NCBI GenBank assembly: GCA_903905455.1
Contig: CAIVGN010000103.1
Span: forward strand, 1-61,763
DNA: 61,763 nucleotides
Source: an uncultured Archangium sp.
GTDB taxonomy: Bacteria > Myxococcota > Myxococcia > Myxococcales > Myxococcaceae
Direction of reading: 5' to 3'
Both the position numbers and the translations under genes were made by a program. Below, piece by piece: positions 1 through 8,819 of the stretch. Below the pieces are notes generated by a model that was not told the DNA's origin, ran no database searches, and saw nothing but the letters and a program-made list of their open reading frames with translations. Each line of letters begins with the position of its first letter. Positions within the stretch are counted from its first letter, which is position 1.

Positions 1-297
1 GCCCGAGGCCACGTCGTCGAAGAGGAACCGGCCGTCATCGAGCGTGAGCGTCACCAGCGGGGAGGTCGCCTTCAACGAGACCCGCGCCCGTGAGACCGGC
101 CGGCCATCGCGCAGCACGAAGCCTGAGACCCGCGCGCCGCGGGCCCGGGTGGCGACCGGAGACGCCGGCGCCTCGGGGTCACCCGTACGAGAGGACTCGG
201 CGACGGAGGACGGAGTCTCGACGTCATCGCCGAGCAAGGACCACACGAGCGCCAGCGCGAGGAGAAGCCCGGCGACGATGAGCAGAGACCGCTTCAC
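1..297 (-). CDS. Membrane-anchored or secreted protein with carboxypeptidase-regulatory-like domain (C-terminal part outside window)
   Basis: Only the first 99 codons lie in the window; the gene runs off the left edge. It starts with GTG at 297. The product opens MKRSLLIVAG, then a hydrophobic run to about residue 22 (a signal anchor or uncleaved signal peptide), then a low-complexity Ser/Glu/Pro linker to about residue 52. From residue 55 the pattern VSGFVLRDGRPVSRARVSL followed by DDGRFLFDDV matches the start of a carboxypeptidase regulatory-like (CarbopepD_reg) beta-sandwich, common in secreted myxobacterial proteins. No good ribosome-binding site precedes the GTG, so the start is chosen from the signal sequence. 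It is 48 bases downstream of the next gene's stop and on the same strand. The function of the missing part is unknown. Confidence 0.6.
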   Translation of the reverse strand, partial: MKRSLLIVAGLLLALALVWSLLGDDVETPSSVAESSRTGDPEAPASPVATRARGARVSGFVLRDGRPVSRARVSLKATSPLVTLTLDDGRFLFDDVASG

Positions 298-345
298 CGC
301 GGGAGGTCTAACACTGCCCCGCGCCGATCGCTGGGGCGCTCACGC

Positions 346-3300
346 CTACGACTTGCGGGGGTCCCGGGCGCCGGGGTCGGTCGCCTCGTCGTCCAGCAGC
401 ACGATCTCCTCGGCCTCGTCGTCATCGGTGTCGACGTCGAGCTCGAAGATCTCCACCGGGTGCTCCACCAGCGGGGCCACGACGGCCGGCGCGGAGGCCT
501 TCGCCTGCTTCTCCATCTCCTCGATCTGCTGGGCGAGGCGCTCCCGCTCCTGCTCGAGGAGCTCGTTCTCGGCGCGGGCCTCGGCGAGATCCTCCAGGTG
601 CCGCGTGGCCTCGTGCTGCAGGTCGCCGTACTTCACGCGCAGCGAGAGGAGCAGCTCCTCGACCTGCTGGCGGGCGCCCTGGGCCGCGTCGACGTCGTTC
701 TTCGCGTTGACGCGCGAGATCTCCAGCTCGGCCTCGAGCTCCGGGAGCCGGCGGCGCAGCAGGGCCACGGCCTCCTCGGACTGGGGGGCGGCGCGGGTCG
801 CCTCGGCCAACTGCGCCTCGAGGAGCGTGGCGCGCCCGCGCAGGGCGACGTTGGCGTCCTCTTCGATGGAGCGCGTGTCACGCAGCCGCGTGGCCTCGGC
901 CTCGGCGAGGTTCACCCGCTCGCGAAGCTCCTTGAGCTCGGCCTCCATCGCGCTGCGGCCGTTGAGCGAATCAGCCTGGGCGTCCTCCAACTCGGCTGCC
1001 TGGGCGCGGGCCTGGGCGAGGGAGACATCGAAGTCGAGCACCTGCCGCTTGAGCTCCCGCTCGGTGGCGGCGAGGGTGGCCACCTGGGCCGTGGCGTTCG
1101 AGAGCTGGCCTTCGAGGGCCGGTACCCGCTCCCGCAGCTGCGCGAGCTCGGGCTGCGTGTCCTTCAGCGCGGCGAGCTCGGCCTCGAGCGGGGGCAGGCG
1201 CTGCCGCAGCCGCTCCATCTCGGCCTCGAGCTGGGCCCGGGCCTCGGTCGCCGCGCGAGACTCGCCGCCGACCTGGGTGAGCGAGGTGCGCAGGGTCGTC
1301 AGCTCGGAGCGCAGGGTGTCGAGCTCCTCCTGCAGCGCGATCTTGCCCGACTGGTGCCCCCGGGCCTCGGAGAGCGCGCGGTCGATGCTGGCCTTCGCCT
1401 CGAGGTACTGTTTCTCGAGTGCGTCGTGGGCCTCCTGGGCGGCGCGACCGTCGACCTCGGCCCTGGTGGCCGCTGCCTCGAGCGAGTCCTGCAACTGGGT
1501 GCGCTGGCGCTCCAGCTCCGTCGACTTCGCCTCGAGCGCGGCCAGCTGGCGGGTGAGCTCCTCTTCGCGGACCTGCAGGGCCTTCTGGGACTCGGCGCGG
1601 TGGCCCTCGAGCGAGTCCTGGTAGGCCTTCGCCTGCTGCTCGAGCGAGCGCTGGTGCTCATCGCGCTGCGCCTGGAGCCGGCCCTCGTCTTCGGCGTGCT
1701 TCTCGTCGAGCGCGCGCCGCGAGGCCTGCCGGGTGGCCTCCAGCTCGGCGCGGGTCGCGGCCAGGGCGTCGTCGGTCTTCGTGCGCTCGGCGCGCGCCTC
1801 GTCGAGGGTGCCCACGAGCTGGGCTCGCTCGGTCCTCAGCGCCTCCGTCTCCTCGGTGAGCGTGCGCAGCCGCGCCTCGAACTCGGCGCCCGCGGCGGCG
1901 GCCACGGAGCCCGACTCGGTCAAACGGCCGATCTCCGCCTCGGTCTTCTCGCGGAGCTCGCGCTCGACGACGCGCGCGTTGAGGGCCTCCTCGAGCTCGA
2001 GCTTGAGGTGCTCGGCCTCGCTCATCGCCGTGGCGAGCGACTGGCTGAGGATGGTCCGTTCGTTCTCCAGCTTGAGGAGGCTGGCGCTGGTGGCGCCGAG
2101 GCCCTCTTCCCGCTCGCGGAGCATCGTCTCGAGGCGTTCGACCTGGGCCTTGCGCTCGTCGCGGGCCGACTCGGCGGCCGTGGCCCGGGACCGGAGTTCC
2201 TCGAGCTGCGGCTCGAGGGTGGCGATGGCCTGCTTCGCGGCGTCGAGGTCTGACGAAGCGGTCGAGAAGCGCTGCTGGGTGCTGAGCAGCTCGGCGGTGG
2301 CGGTCTCGAGCTGCTGGCGGGTCTGCGCGAGCTCGGCGCTGGTGGTCTCGAGGCGCGGTGATTTCTCGGCGAGCTCGGCGTTGGCCTGCGCGAGCTGCTG
2401 CTGCGACTCGGTGAGCGCAGCGCCCGTCGACTGCAGGGCCTGGCGCGCCTCGCCCAGCTCCGCGGTCGCGGTCTCGAGACGCGGCGACTTCTCGGCGAGC
2501 TCGGCGCTGGCCTGCGCGAATTGCTGCTCCGCGAGGGTGAGCGCGGCGCTCGTCGACTGCAGCTCCTGGCGGCTCTGCCCGAGCTCGGCAGTGGCGGTCT
2601 CGAGGCGCGGCGCCTTGTCGGCGAGCTCGGTGCTCGTCGTCTCGAGCTGCGCGCGGGCCTGGGCGAGCTCGGAGCTGGTCCGCTCCAACTCGGCGGTCGC
2701 GGTCTCGAGGCGCGGCGACTTCTCGGCGAGCTCGCGGCTCGTCAGCTCGAGCTGCGCGCGGGCCTGGGCGAGCTCGGAGCTGGTCCGCTCCAACTCCGCG
2801 GTCGCGGTCTCGAGGCGCGGCGACTTCTCGGCGAGCTCGCTGCTGGTCGACTCCAGCTGCGCGCGGGCCTCGGCGAGCTCGGCGATGGCCCGCGCCAGCT
2901 CCGCGGTGGCGCTCTCGAGGCGAGGCGACTTCTCGGAGAGTTCGCCGCTCGCGCGCTCGAGCTGCTGGCGGGCCTCGGCCAGCTCGGTGCTCGTTCGCGC
3001 GAGGTCCTGTCGCGTCTGAGACAGCTCCGCGGTCGCGCCCTCGAGGCGCGGAGCCTTCTCGGCGAGCTCCTGGCGGACCTGGGCCAGCTCGCTGCTCGTC
3101 CGCTCGAGGTCCTGCCGTGTCTGACTGAGCTCCGCGGTCGCACCCTCGAGGCGCGGAGCCTTCTCGGCGAGATCCTGGCGCACCTGGGCCAGCTCGGTGC
3201 TCGTCCGCTCGAGGTCCTGCCGCGTCTGACTGAGCTCAGCGGTCGCACCCTCGAGGCGCGGAGCCTTCTCGGCGAGATCCTGGCGAACCTGCGCCAGCTC

Positions 3301-6300
3301 GCTGCCCGTCCGCTCGAGGTCCTGCCGTGTCTGACTGAGCTCCGCGGTCGCACCCTCGAGGCGCGGAGACTTCTCGGCGAGCTCCTGGCGGGCCTCGGTG
3401 AGGGCGGCGCTGGTGGACTGCAGTTCCTGCCGCGCCTCGCCCAGCTCGGCCGTGGTGCGCTCGAGGCGGGGGGCCTTGTCGGCGAGTTCGGCGCTCACCT
3501 GCCTGAGCTGGTGCTGGGTTCCGCTCAGCTCACCGCGGGTCGCCTCGAGCTGCTCGGTGGCCTGCGCCAGCCCAGCCTTTGCCTCGGCGAGTTCCCGCTG
3601 GGTCTGCTCGAGCGAGGTGCGCAGCTGAACGACGGTGGAGACGTTCTGCTCCAGCTCGGCGGTCAGCGTCGCGAGGCGCGCGTCGCGATCGGCGGTAGCG
3701 GCCTGGGACGAGGCCAGCTGCGAGGTGAGCGCGAGGGTGGCGGCGTCGAGTTCCTGCAGGCGCAGCCGCAGCGACGCCAGCTCTCCCCGCGCCCCGGTGA
3801 GCTGCTCGGTGAGCTCTTCGCGCTCGGTGCTGGCGCGCGCCTCGGCTTCCCGGAGATCGCCCAGGAGCCCGCGCACCTGGTTCTCGAGCTCGGTGCCGCG
3901 ATCGCCGACCAGCTTCGCGTCCGACTCCAGGGTGCGGTAGCGCTTCTCGAGGTCGAGGCGCTCGAGGTCGAGGAGTTCCCGGCCCTGGGTGGTCGAGGCG
4001 AGCGAGCCCTTCGTGGCCTCGAGCTCGGCCTGCAGCGCCGCGACCTGCTGCTCGCGCTCGTGCCGGAGCGCCGCGAGTTCGCCGCGGGCGGCCGCGAGTA
4101 CGGCCTCGACCTGGGCGATGGCCTCGAGCGCGGCGGCGTGGGCGGTCTCGGCGCTGGCGCGGAGCCCACGCTCGGTGTCCAGCGCTTGCTCTCGCTGTTC
4201 GAGGGCCGACCCGAGCGCGCGCGACTGGGCGCTGGCGTCCTGGGTGGTGCGCTCGAGTTGTCCTTCTGCCCGGGCGAGGGCGCCTTCGACTTCCGAGAGC
4301 TTCGTGGCGAGCGACTCGGCGCGCTCGGAGACTTGGGTCAGCCGCGCGCCCTGCTCGGCCCGTACTTTCTCGACGTCGCTGAGCGCCCCCCGCAGATCGT
4401 CGCGCTCCATGAGGAGCAGGTCGCGGTCGTCGGTCAGCTCCTTCACCTTCGACTCGGACAGCGACAGGGCCTGCTCGAGGCCGCGAACGTGGCCCTCGGA
4501 CGTGACGAGGGTCGAGGTGAGCTCACCCGACTGGGCCAGGGTGGCGACGAGCTGCTGCTCGGTGGCCGCGAGGCGGGCCCGCTCGACGTTCAACTCGCGC
4601 TCGAGCTCGGCGCGGCTGCCCGTCACCGCGGCGAGCTGGGCTTCGAGATCGCTGATGCGCGCGCGATCGCCCTCGACCACGGCGCTGAGCCGCTCCGAGT
4701 TCTCGCGGCTGACGCGCAGCAGCGCTTCCAGCTCGCTGACGCGGGCGCGGGTCGCCTCGAGCTCCTCGCGCAACTGCGTCGAAGCAATGGCGCCCTGCCC
4801 CAGCTGCTGCTCGAGATCGGCCAGCTTCGTGCCCAGCTGCTGCAGTTCGGCCGCGGTCTGCGCCGCGCGCTGCTCGTACTCGCCGCTGGAGGTCCGCCAG
4901 CGCTCTTCCGAGGCACGCGCCCCCGCGAGCTCGGCCTCGAGCCGCTCGGAGGAGGCCTTGAGGGCGGAGGCCTCGGTCTCGGCGCCGGCCTTCTCGGTGG
5001 TGCGCTGGGCCAGCTCGCGGTTCAGCTCGGCGAGGCGGGCCTGCTCGCGCTGGAACTCGGCCTCGAGGCCCAGGCGCGCCTGGTGCTCCACGTCGAGCGA
5101 GCGCACGGCAGAGAGGCGATCCGACTCCTTGCGCTCGACGAGATCGCCTGCCTCGGCCAGCTGCCTGCGCACGTCGGCGAAGCCCGCTTCGAGGCCTTCG
5201 ATGGCCTTGAGGGCGTCGGTGCGCGCGTCGGCCAGGCGCAGCTCGCGCTCCCTTGCCTCGCCCAGCTCCCGCTCGCGGCCGCCGAGGGACTCGCGGATGC
5301 GCTCGATGGCGATCTTCGTGCGCTCGTGCTCCACGCGCTCGGAGGCCGCCTCGTCCTGCACGCGGCGGAGCTCTTCGTAGGCCTTGGCCAGGCGCAGCCG
5401 GCTGTCTTCCAGCTGGGTGGCGATCTCCTCGCGACGCGCGCGCTCGAGACGCACCGATTCTTGCGAGGCCAGCGCGTGGATCGCGGAGTCCTTCTGCTGG
5501 CGCGAGAGGGCCTCGAGCTCGGTGCGCGTCGAGGTGACTCGTCCCTCTGCGTCGATGGCGCGCTCGCGGGCGACCTGCAGCTCGGCCTCCATCTGCCGGA
5601 TGCGGGTGGCGAGGTCTTCGCGGTCGCGCACCACGTCGGGCCGATCGCGGATCGACTCGAGCTGGGCGGTGAGCCGGCTGACGGCGTCCTGGGCGCCCTC
5701 GAGCTGCTGCCGGGTCTCGGTGAGATCGGTCTCGCGCACCTGCAGGTCCGCGGTCTTCTTCTGCAGGACCTCCTTGAGGCGCTCGGTGCGATCTTTCCAT
5801 TCGCGCGCGCGGGTGGCGGCGTCTTCCAGCTTGCCCCCGGTGAACGCCAGCGGCTCGGGCGGCAGTTGCACCCAGGTGGGGTCGAAGTTGCGCACCTCTT
5901 CGTGGCCGGCGAGCACCACGTAGTAGGCGGCCTCGCTCAGGCCCGCGAGCGAGCCATCCACCTGCAGGCCCTCGCCGCGCTCGAAGGCGAGCTGGTACCC
6001 GAGCACCGGCGACTGGGTGGCGACGTCGACGGACTTGAAGTGCACCGTGAGCGCGTCGAGCAGCTGCCCGTAGGTGGGCGGCACGTCGGTCTCATCGGCC
6101 TCGAGCATCGTGGCCAGCGAGAGGCCCGCCGGGTTGCGCAGCCCTCCCATGAGGTAGCCGCTCTTGGCGACCAGCCGGGCGATGTCCTTGAGCAGCTCGG
6201 GCGCGCGCACGTACGGCGCGAGATCCGAGACGATGACCAGGTCGAAGCTGCCCGACTCGAAGTCGTCGAAGACGGCCGGACGGAAGCGCAGCGTGGGGCT

Positions 6301-6516
6301 CGCCAGCCGGGCCTGGGCCTCCTGCACGGCGGCGAGATCGTTGTCCGCGGCGACCACGATGCGCGCGCCGCGGGTCGAGAGGAAGCGGGCCGACTGGCCG
6401 AGCGTGGAAGCGACCGCGCCGATCTCCAGCACGCGCCTGCGGGCGACGAGGCTCTCGGCGAAGATGTAGCGCGGGAGCAGCTCACTCTGCCCCAGCCGCT
6501 TGAAGGTCGAAGACAC
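346..6516 (-). CDS. Giant coiled-coil protein with N-terminal methyltransferase-like domain (2056 aa)
   Basis: Residues 1-230 have a class I methyltransferase fold pattern: VLEIGAVASTLGQSA at the motif I position, an acidic strand end VVAADND, and FDLVIVSDLAPY. Motif I lacks the usual GxGxG glycines, so SAM binding is doubtful. Residues about 250-1990 are almost continuous Glu/Arg/Ala/Leu/Gln-rich heptads, a predicted coiled coil of SMC/myosin type but without ATPase heads. Residues about 1016-1420 hold eleven copies of a PRLE-headed repeat spaced 35 or 42 residues. The C-terminus is very acidic (DVDTDDDEAEE) and ends DPRKS. No signal peptide or membrane segment is seen, so it is likely cytoplasmic. 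The ATG at 6516 faces the divergent gene at 6604. I do not recognise an ortholog; a scaffold or cytoskeletal role is inference only. The coding assignment itself is secure because the whole frame is coherent. Confidence 0.9.
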   Translation of the reverse strand: MSSTFKRLGQSELLPRYIFAESLVARRRVLEIGAVASTLGQSARFLSTRGARIVVAADNDLAAVQEAQARLASPTLRFRPAVFDDFESGSFDLVIVSDLAPYVRAPELLKDIARLVAKSGYLMGGLRNPAGLSLATMLEADETDVPPTYGQLLDALTVHFKSVDVATQSPVLGYQLAFERGEGLQVDGSLAGLSEAAYYVVLAGHEEVRNFDPTWVQLPPEPLAFTGGKLEDAATRAREWKDRTERLKEVLQKKTADLQVRETDLTETRQQLEGAQDAVSRLTAQLESIRDRPDVVRDREDLATRIRQMEAELQVARERAIDAEGRVTSTRTELEALSRQQKDSAIHALASQESVRLERARREEIATQLEDSRLRLAKAYEELRRVQDEAASERVEHERTKIAIERIRESLGGRERELGEARERELRLADARTDALKAIEGLEAGFADVRRQLAEAGDLVERKESDRLSAVRSLDVEHQARLGLEAEFQREQARLAELNRELAQRTTEKAGAETEASALKASSERLEAELAGARASEERWRTSSGEYEQRAAQTAAELQQLGTKLADLEQQLGQGAIASTQLREELEATRARVSELEALLRVSRENSERLSAVVEGDRARISDLEAQLAAVTGSRAELERELNVERARLAATEQQLVATLAQSGELTSTLVTSEGHVRGLEQALSLSESKVKELTDDRDLLLMERDDLRGALSDVEKVRAEQGARLTQVSERAESLATKLSEVEGALARAEGQLERTTQDASAQSRALGSALEQREQALDTERGLRASAETAHAAALEAIAQVEAVLAAARGELAALRHEREQQVAALQAELEATKGSLASTTQGRELLDLERLDLEKRYRTLESDAKLVGDRGTELENQVRGLLGDLREAEARASTEREELTEQLTGARGELASLRLRLQELDAATLALTSQLASSQAATADRDARLATLTAELEQNVSTVVQLRTSLEQTQRELAEAKAGLAQATEQLEATRGELSGTQHQLRQVSAELADKAPRLERTTAELGEARQELQSTSAALTEARQELAEKSPRLEGATAELSQTRQDLERTGSELAQVRQDLAEKAPRLEGATAELSQTRQDLERTSTELAQVRQDLAEKAPRLEGATAELSQTRQDLERTSSELAQVRQELAEKAPRLEGATAELSQTRQDLARTSTELAEARQQLERASGELSEKSPRLESATAELARAIAELAEARAQLESTSSELAEKSPRLETATAELERTSSELAQARAQLELTSRELAEKSPRLETATAELERTSSELAQARAQLETTSTELADKAPRLETATAELGQSRQELQSTSAALTLAEQQFAQASAELAEKSPRLETATAELGEARQALQSTGAALTESQQQLAQANAELAEKSPRLETTSAELAQTRQQLETATAELLSTQQRFSTASSDLDAAKQAIATLEPQLEELRSRATAAESARDERKAQVERLETMLREREEGLGATSASLLKLENERTILSQSLATAMSEAEHLKLELEEALNARVVERELREKTEAEIGRLTESGSVAAAAGAEFEARLRTLTEETEALRTERAQLVGTLDEARAERTKTDDALAATRAELEATRQASRRALDEKHAEDEGRLQAQRDEHQRSLEQQAKAYQDSLEGHRAESQKALQVREEELTRQLAALEAKSTELERQRTQLQDSLEAAATRAEVDGRAAQEAHDALEKQYLEAKASIDRALSEARGHQSGKIALQEELDTLRSELTTLRTSLTQVGGESRAATEARAQLEAEMERLRQRLPPLEAELAALKDTQPELAQLRERVPALEGQLSNATAQVATLAATERELKRQVLDFDVSLAQARAQAAELEDAQADSLNGRSAMEAELKELRERVNLAEAEATRLRDTRSIEEDANVALRGRATLLEAQLAEATRAAPQSEEAVALLRRRLPELEAELEISRVNAKNDVDAAQGARQQVEELLLSLRVKYGDLQHEATRHLEDLAEARAENELLEQERERLAQQIEEMEKQAKASAPAVVAPLVEHPVEIFELDVDTDDDEAEEIVLLDDEATDPGARDPRKS
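2347..3471 (-). repeat. PRLE tandem coding repeats, 105 or 126 bp units (11 heads)
   Basis: Inside the giant coiled-coil gene, the tetrapeptide PRLE, preceded by A or S, recurs eleven times. The heads run from bases 3471-3460 to 2358-2347. Spacing is 35 residues (105 bp) in seven intervals and 42 residues (126 bp) in three, always a multiple of the heptad. The four central units (heads near 3351, 3246, 3141 and 3036) are nearly identical at DNA level, which suggests recent tandem duplication; the outer ones are diverged. Each unit carries one proline, so the helix should kink at regular intervals. Confidence 0.9.
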
Positions 6517-6603
6517 GCGCCGCGGACTCTACCCCTGCGCGCAAGCTCGCCAAGTTATGGGTCGCAATGGGGTCTCGAGGCAGGGCGTACTACCGTCCGC
6601 CCC

Positions 6604-7434
6604 ATGGACTCCCAACGCTCTTTCGGTGCCCGGCTGGTCCGCGCCTTTCGCAACCTGGTGCTGCTGACCCTGATCCTCGGGCTGGGCGGCGCCGCGCTCT
6701 ACGCCACGTCGCTGGTCAACGCGCGCACCTACACGCTGGAGGTGCGCGGAGGGCAGTTGGTGGTGCTCAAGGGCAAGCTGATGCCCACCGGCGCCGACCC
6801 GTGGAACCCCTCGGACTCGCTCCTCGCCGATGCCTACGCCCCGGTGGACCTCGAAGGGAACACCGCGCTGACGGTGGTGGGTCAGAAGTTCGAAGATCGG
6901 GACGAGCTCGACCGGGCCCTCTTCCAGGTGCTCGAGCTGCTCGCCCGCCCCCGGCTGGCCTCCGACGTGCCGAAGGATCTCGACCGCGGCCTGACCCTGG
7001 TGCGCCGCGCGGAGAAGCTCAACGGGCTCACCGAGGCCCAGCGCACCTCGCTCAAGAAGATGCAGACCGACGTGGCCTATTTCCTGGCGCGGGTGCGGCT
7101 CGACGACGCGCGCCGGCAGCTCGAAGAGGCGCTCGAGCAGCTCAAGCTCGCGGCCGAGTCGGACTCGAAGACCCGGCCCCAGGCGGCGCTGATGCTGCTG
7201 GCCGTCGAGCCGCAGGTGAAGTTGCTGGCCACCACGCTGCGCGCGACGACCATGACCAACGACGCGGCGGGTGGGCTGGCGAAGGCGCTCGAGCCGCAGC
7301 TCCAGGCGCTCTTCAACTCGCTGGGCAAGCAGGTGCTGGACGCCGTGCCCACCCCTGCCCCGGCTCCGGTTCCCGCCCCGGTCCAAGCGCCCCCTCCGGC
7401 GCCTGAACCCGAGCGGGCTGATGCCGGGAAGTGA
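6604..7434 (+). CDS. Membrane-anchored protein with Pro-rich C-terminus, unknown function
   Basis: A 276-residue product. The ATG at 6604 starts MDSQRSFGARLVRAF, followed by one transmembrane segment at about residues 17-38 (LVLLTLILGLGGAALYATSL), giving a signal-anchor topology with the bulk outside. Residues about 40-90 resemble a small beta domain (YTLEVRGGQLVVLKGKLMP); residues about 95-235 are helical and repeat-like, rich in Leu, Arg and Glu; the tail is an Ala/Pro-rich spacer (APAPVPAPVQAPPPAPEPE). It diverges from the giant coiled-coil gene (87 bases apart) and its TGA abuts the TCA of hpt on the other strand with no spare base. No enzyme motif is visible. It resembles unnamed myxobacterial proteins found beside hpt, but I cannot give a role. 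Confidence 0.75.
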   Translation: MDSQRSFGARLVRAFRNLVLLTLILGLGGAALYATSLVNARTYTLEVRGGQLVVLKGKLMPTGADPWNPSDSLLADAYAPVDLEGNTALTVVGQKFEDRDELDRALFQVLELLARPRLASDVPKDLDRGLTLVRRAEKLNGLTEAQRTSLKKMQTDVAYFLARVRLDDARRQLEEALEQLKLAAESDSKTRPQAALMLLAVEPQVKLLATTLRATTMTNDAAGGLAKALEPQLQALFNSLGKQVLDAVPTPAPAPVPAPVQAPPPAPEPERADAGK

Positions 7435-7968
7435 TCAGTCGGTGCGCATCACGCCGACGAACGGCAGGTTGCGGTACTTCTCTCCGTAGTCGAGCCCGTA
7501 GCCGACGACGAAGCGGTCCTCGATGACGAAGCCCTTGTAGTCGATGGGGATCTTCACCTTCGCGCGCGACGGCTTCTCGAGCAGCGTGGCGACCTTGAGC
7601 GACGCCGGGTGCCGCGCGGCGAGGTTCTCGAGGAGGAACTGCATGGTCAGGCCGGTGTCGATGATGTCCTCGACCACCAGCACGTGGCGGCCGTTCATCG
7701 GCTTGGTGAGATCGCTGGTGATGCGCACCTCGCCGGTGGTCTCGGTGCCGCCCTGGTAGCTGGAGAGCCCCATCAACTCCATGGTCAGCGGCAGGTCGAT
7801 CTGCCGCGCGAGATCGGTGAGGAAGAAGATCGACCCCTTCATGATGCCCACCAGGGTCAGGTCCTTGCCCTGGTAGTCCTTGCTGATCTGCGCGCCGAGT
7901 TCCTTCGTGCGCGCGGCGAGCTGCTCCGCGGTGAGCATCACTTCGACGGTGGTGTCGTGAAAAGCCAT
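7435..7968 (-). CDS. hpt: Hypoxanthine phosphoribosyltransferase
   Basis: A 177-residue type I phosphoribosyltransferase that converts hypoxanthine (and usually guanine) plus PRPP to the nucleotide, in cytoplasmic purine salvage. The PRPP-binding loop VLVVEDIIDTGLTM lies at about residues 96-109. The flexible-loop dipeptide region LSSYQGGTETTGEV (68-81) and the C-terminal base-binding segment DRFVVGYGLDYGEKYRNLPFVG match bacterial Hpt/HprT, and the length is typical. It is the last gene of a long minus-strand run, 30 bases after upp, and converges on the gene ending at 7434. Confidence 0.96.
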   Translation of the reverse strand: MAFHDTTVEVMLTAEQLAARTKELGAQISKDYQGKDLTLVGIMKGSIFFLTDLARQIDLPLTMELMGLSSYQGGTETTGEVRITSDLTKPMNGRHVLVVEDIIDTGLTMQFLLENLAARHPASLKVATLLEKPSRAKVKIPIDYKGFVIEDRFVVGYGLDYGEKYRNLPFVGVMRTD

Positions 7969-7998
7969 GTCGCTACTTCCTTGTGAGGGCGTGAGAGG

Positions 7999-8817
7999 TC
8001 AGACGTATGCGTTGTTCATCACTTCGCCCATGCCGCCGCCGCCGGGCACGATGTACTGGCGATCGTCGAGGCCGCGCTCCTTCTCCCACAGCTCGCCGGG
8101 CGCGGTGCTGAGCACCTCCGGCGGGGAGAGCCCACGGTCGAGCCGCAGCGCGAAGAGGATCGCGTCGGGGTGATCGGTGGTCATGCGCTTGATGAACTCG
8201 GGCGTGACGATGAGGTTCAGGCAGACGATCTTGCGGATCTTCCCCGGGACCTTCTTCTTGTACATGGTGATCGCCGTCGACAACGAGCTGCCGGTGGCGC
8301 CCATGGGGTCGGGGAAGAGGACGATGGCGTTGTCCACGTCACCGCCGATCTTCGAGCCGCCGATGTTGCTGCCCACCACGTGCTCCGCGGCGTCGAGCTC
8401 GCGGCTCATGATGATGTGGTCCTGGCGCACCAGGCGGGGCGTGAGGATGGTGTTGAGCAGATCGTAGGTGACCTGGCTGGGCAGCGTGCCCGCGCGCGCG
8501 ATGTTCACCGAGATGGCGCGCACCTCGGGGTCGAGGATCTCGCCCTGGTAGATGCCCCGCGGCGTGTACTGGATCATGCGCGAGGGGATGGTCACCTGCC
8601 GGCGCGGGAACTCGTGGTTCACCACCATGGTGACCATGTCCGTGTACAGCGTGCGGACCAGGGTGTTCACCTGCGGCTGCTGGGTGTCCTTGGCGCACAG
8701 CGAGGCGAGCAGCGAGAGCAGGTAGGGGTTCCCCACGAGGTGCACGTTGGGGCCGTAGAAGTGCTTCAGCTCCGACAGCGCGTAGGGAACGTTTTCGTAG
8801 AGCGAATCTCTCATCAT
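7999..8817 (-). CDS. upp: Uracil phosphoribosyltransferase, long form
   Basis: Makes UMP from uracil and PRPP for pyrimidine salvage. Signature features are the ARAGTLPS segment (about 107-114), the PRPP loop PDPMGATGSSLS (169-180) and the terminal uracil-binding motif IVPGGGGMGE (256-265, compare IIPGLGDAGD in E. coli). At 272 residues it is about 60 longer than the usual 208-210-residue enzyme; the extra length is at the N-terminus and in an insert near residues 137-163. The start is the first of two ATG codons (8817), two bases after the tdk stop. A protein that aligns with Upp but carries such extensions could have different allostery; uracil specificity itself is inferred from family membership. 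Confidence 0.88.
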   Translation of the reverse strand: MMRDSLYENVPYALSELKHFYGPNVHLVGNPYLLSLLASLCAKDTQQPQVNTLVRTLYTDMVTMVVNHEFPRRQVTIPSRMIQYTPRGIYQGEILDPEVRAISVNIARAGTLPSQVTYDLLNTILTPRLVRQDHIIMSRELDAAEHVVGSNIGGSKIGGDVDNAIVLFPDPMGATGSSLSTAITMYKKKVPGKIRKIVCLNLIVTPEFIKRMTTDHPDAILFALRLDRGLSPPEVLSTAPGELWEKERGLDDRQYIVPGGGGMGEVMNNAYV

Positions 8818-8819
8818 GG

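Noticed and set aside
2347-3471. CRISPR-like array
   Set aside because: Units are 105/126 bp, fully coding and in frame, with no unique spacers or cas genes nearby.
2521-6603. Very long plus-strand open frame antisense to the giant coiled-coil gene, extending into the gene at 6604
   Set aside because: Its Leu/Gly/Arg-rich translation is the mirror of heptad codons in GC-rich DNA. It has no domain, and the real plus-strand gene begins at the ATG at 6604 with its own signal anchor.
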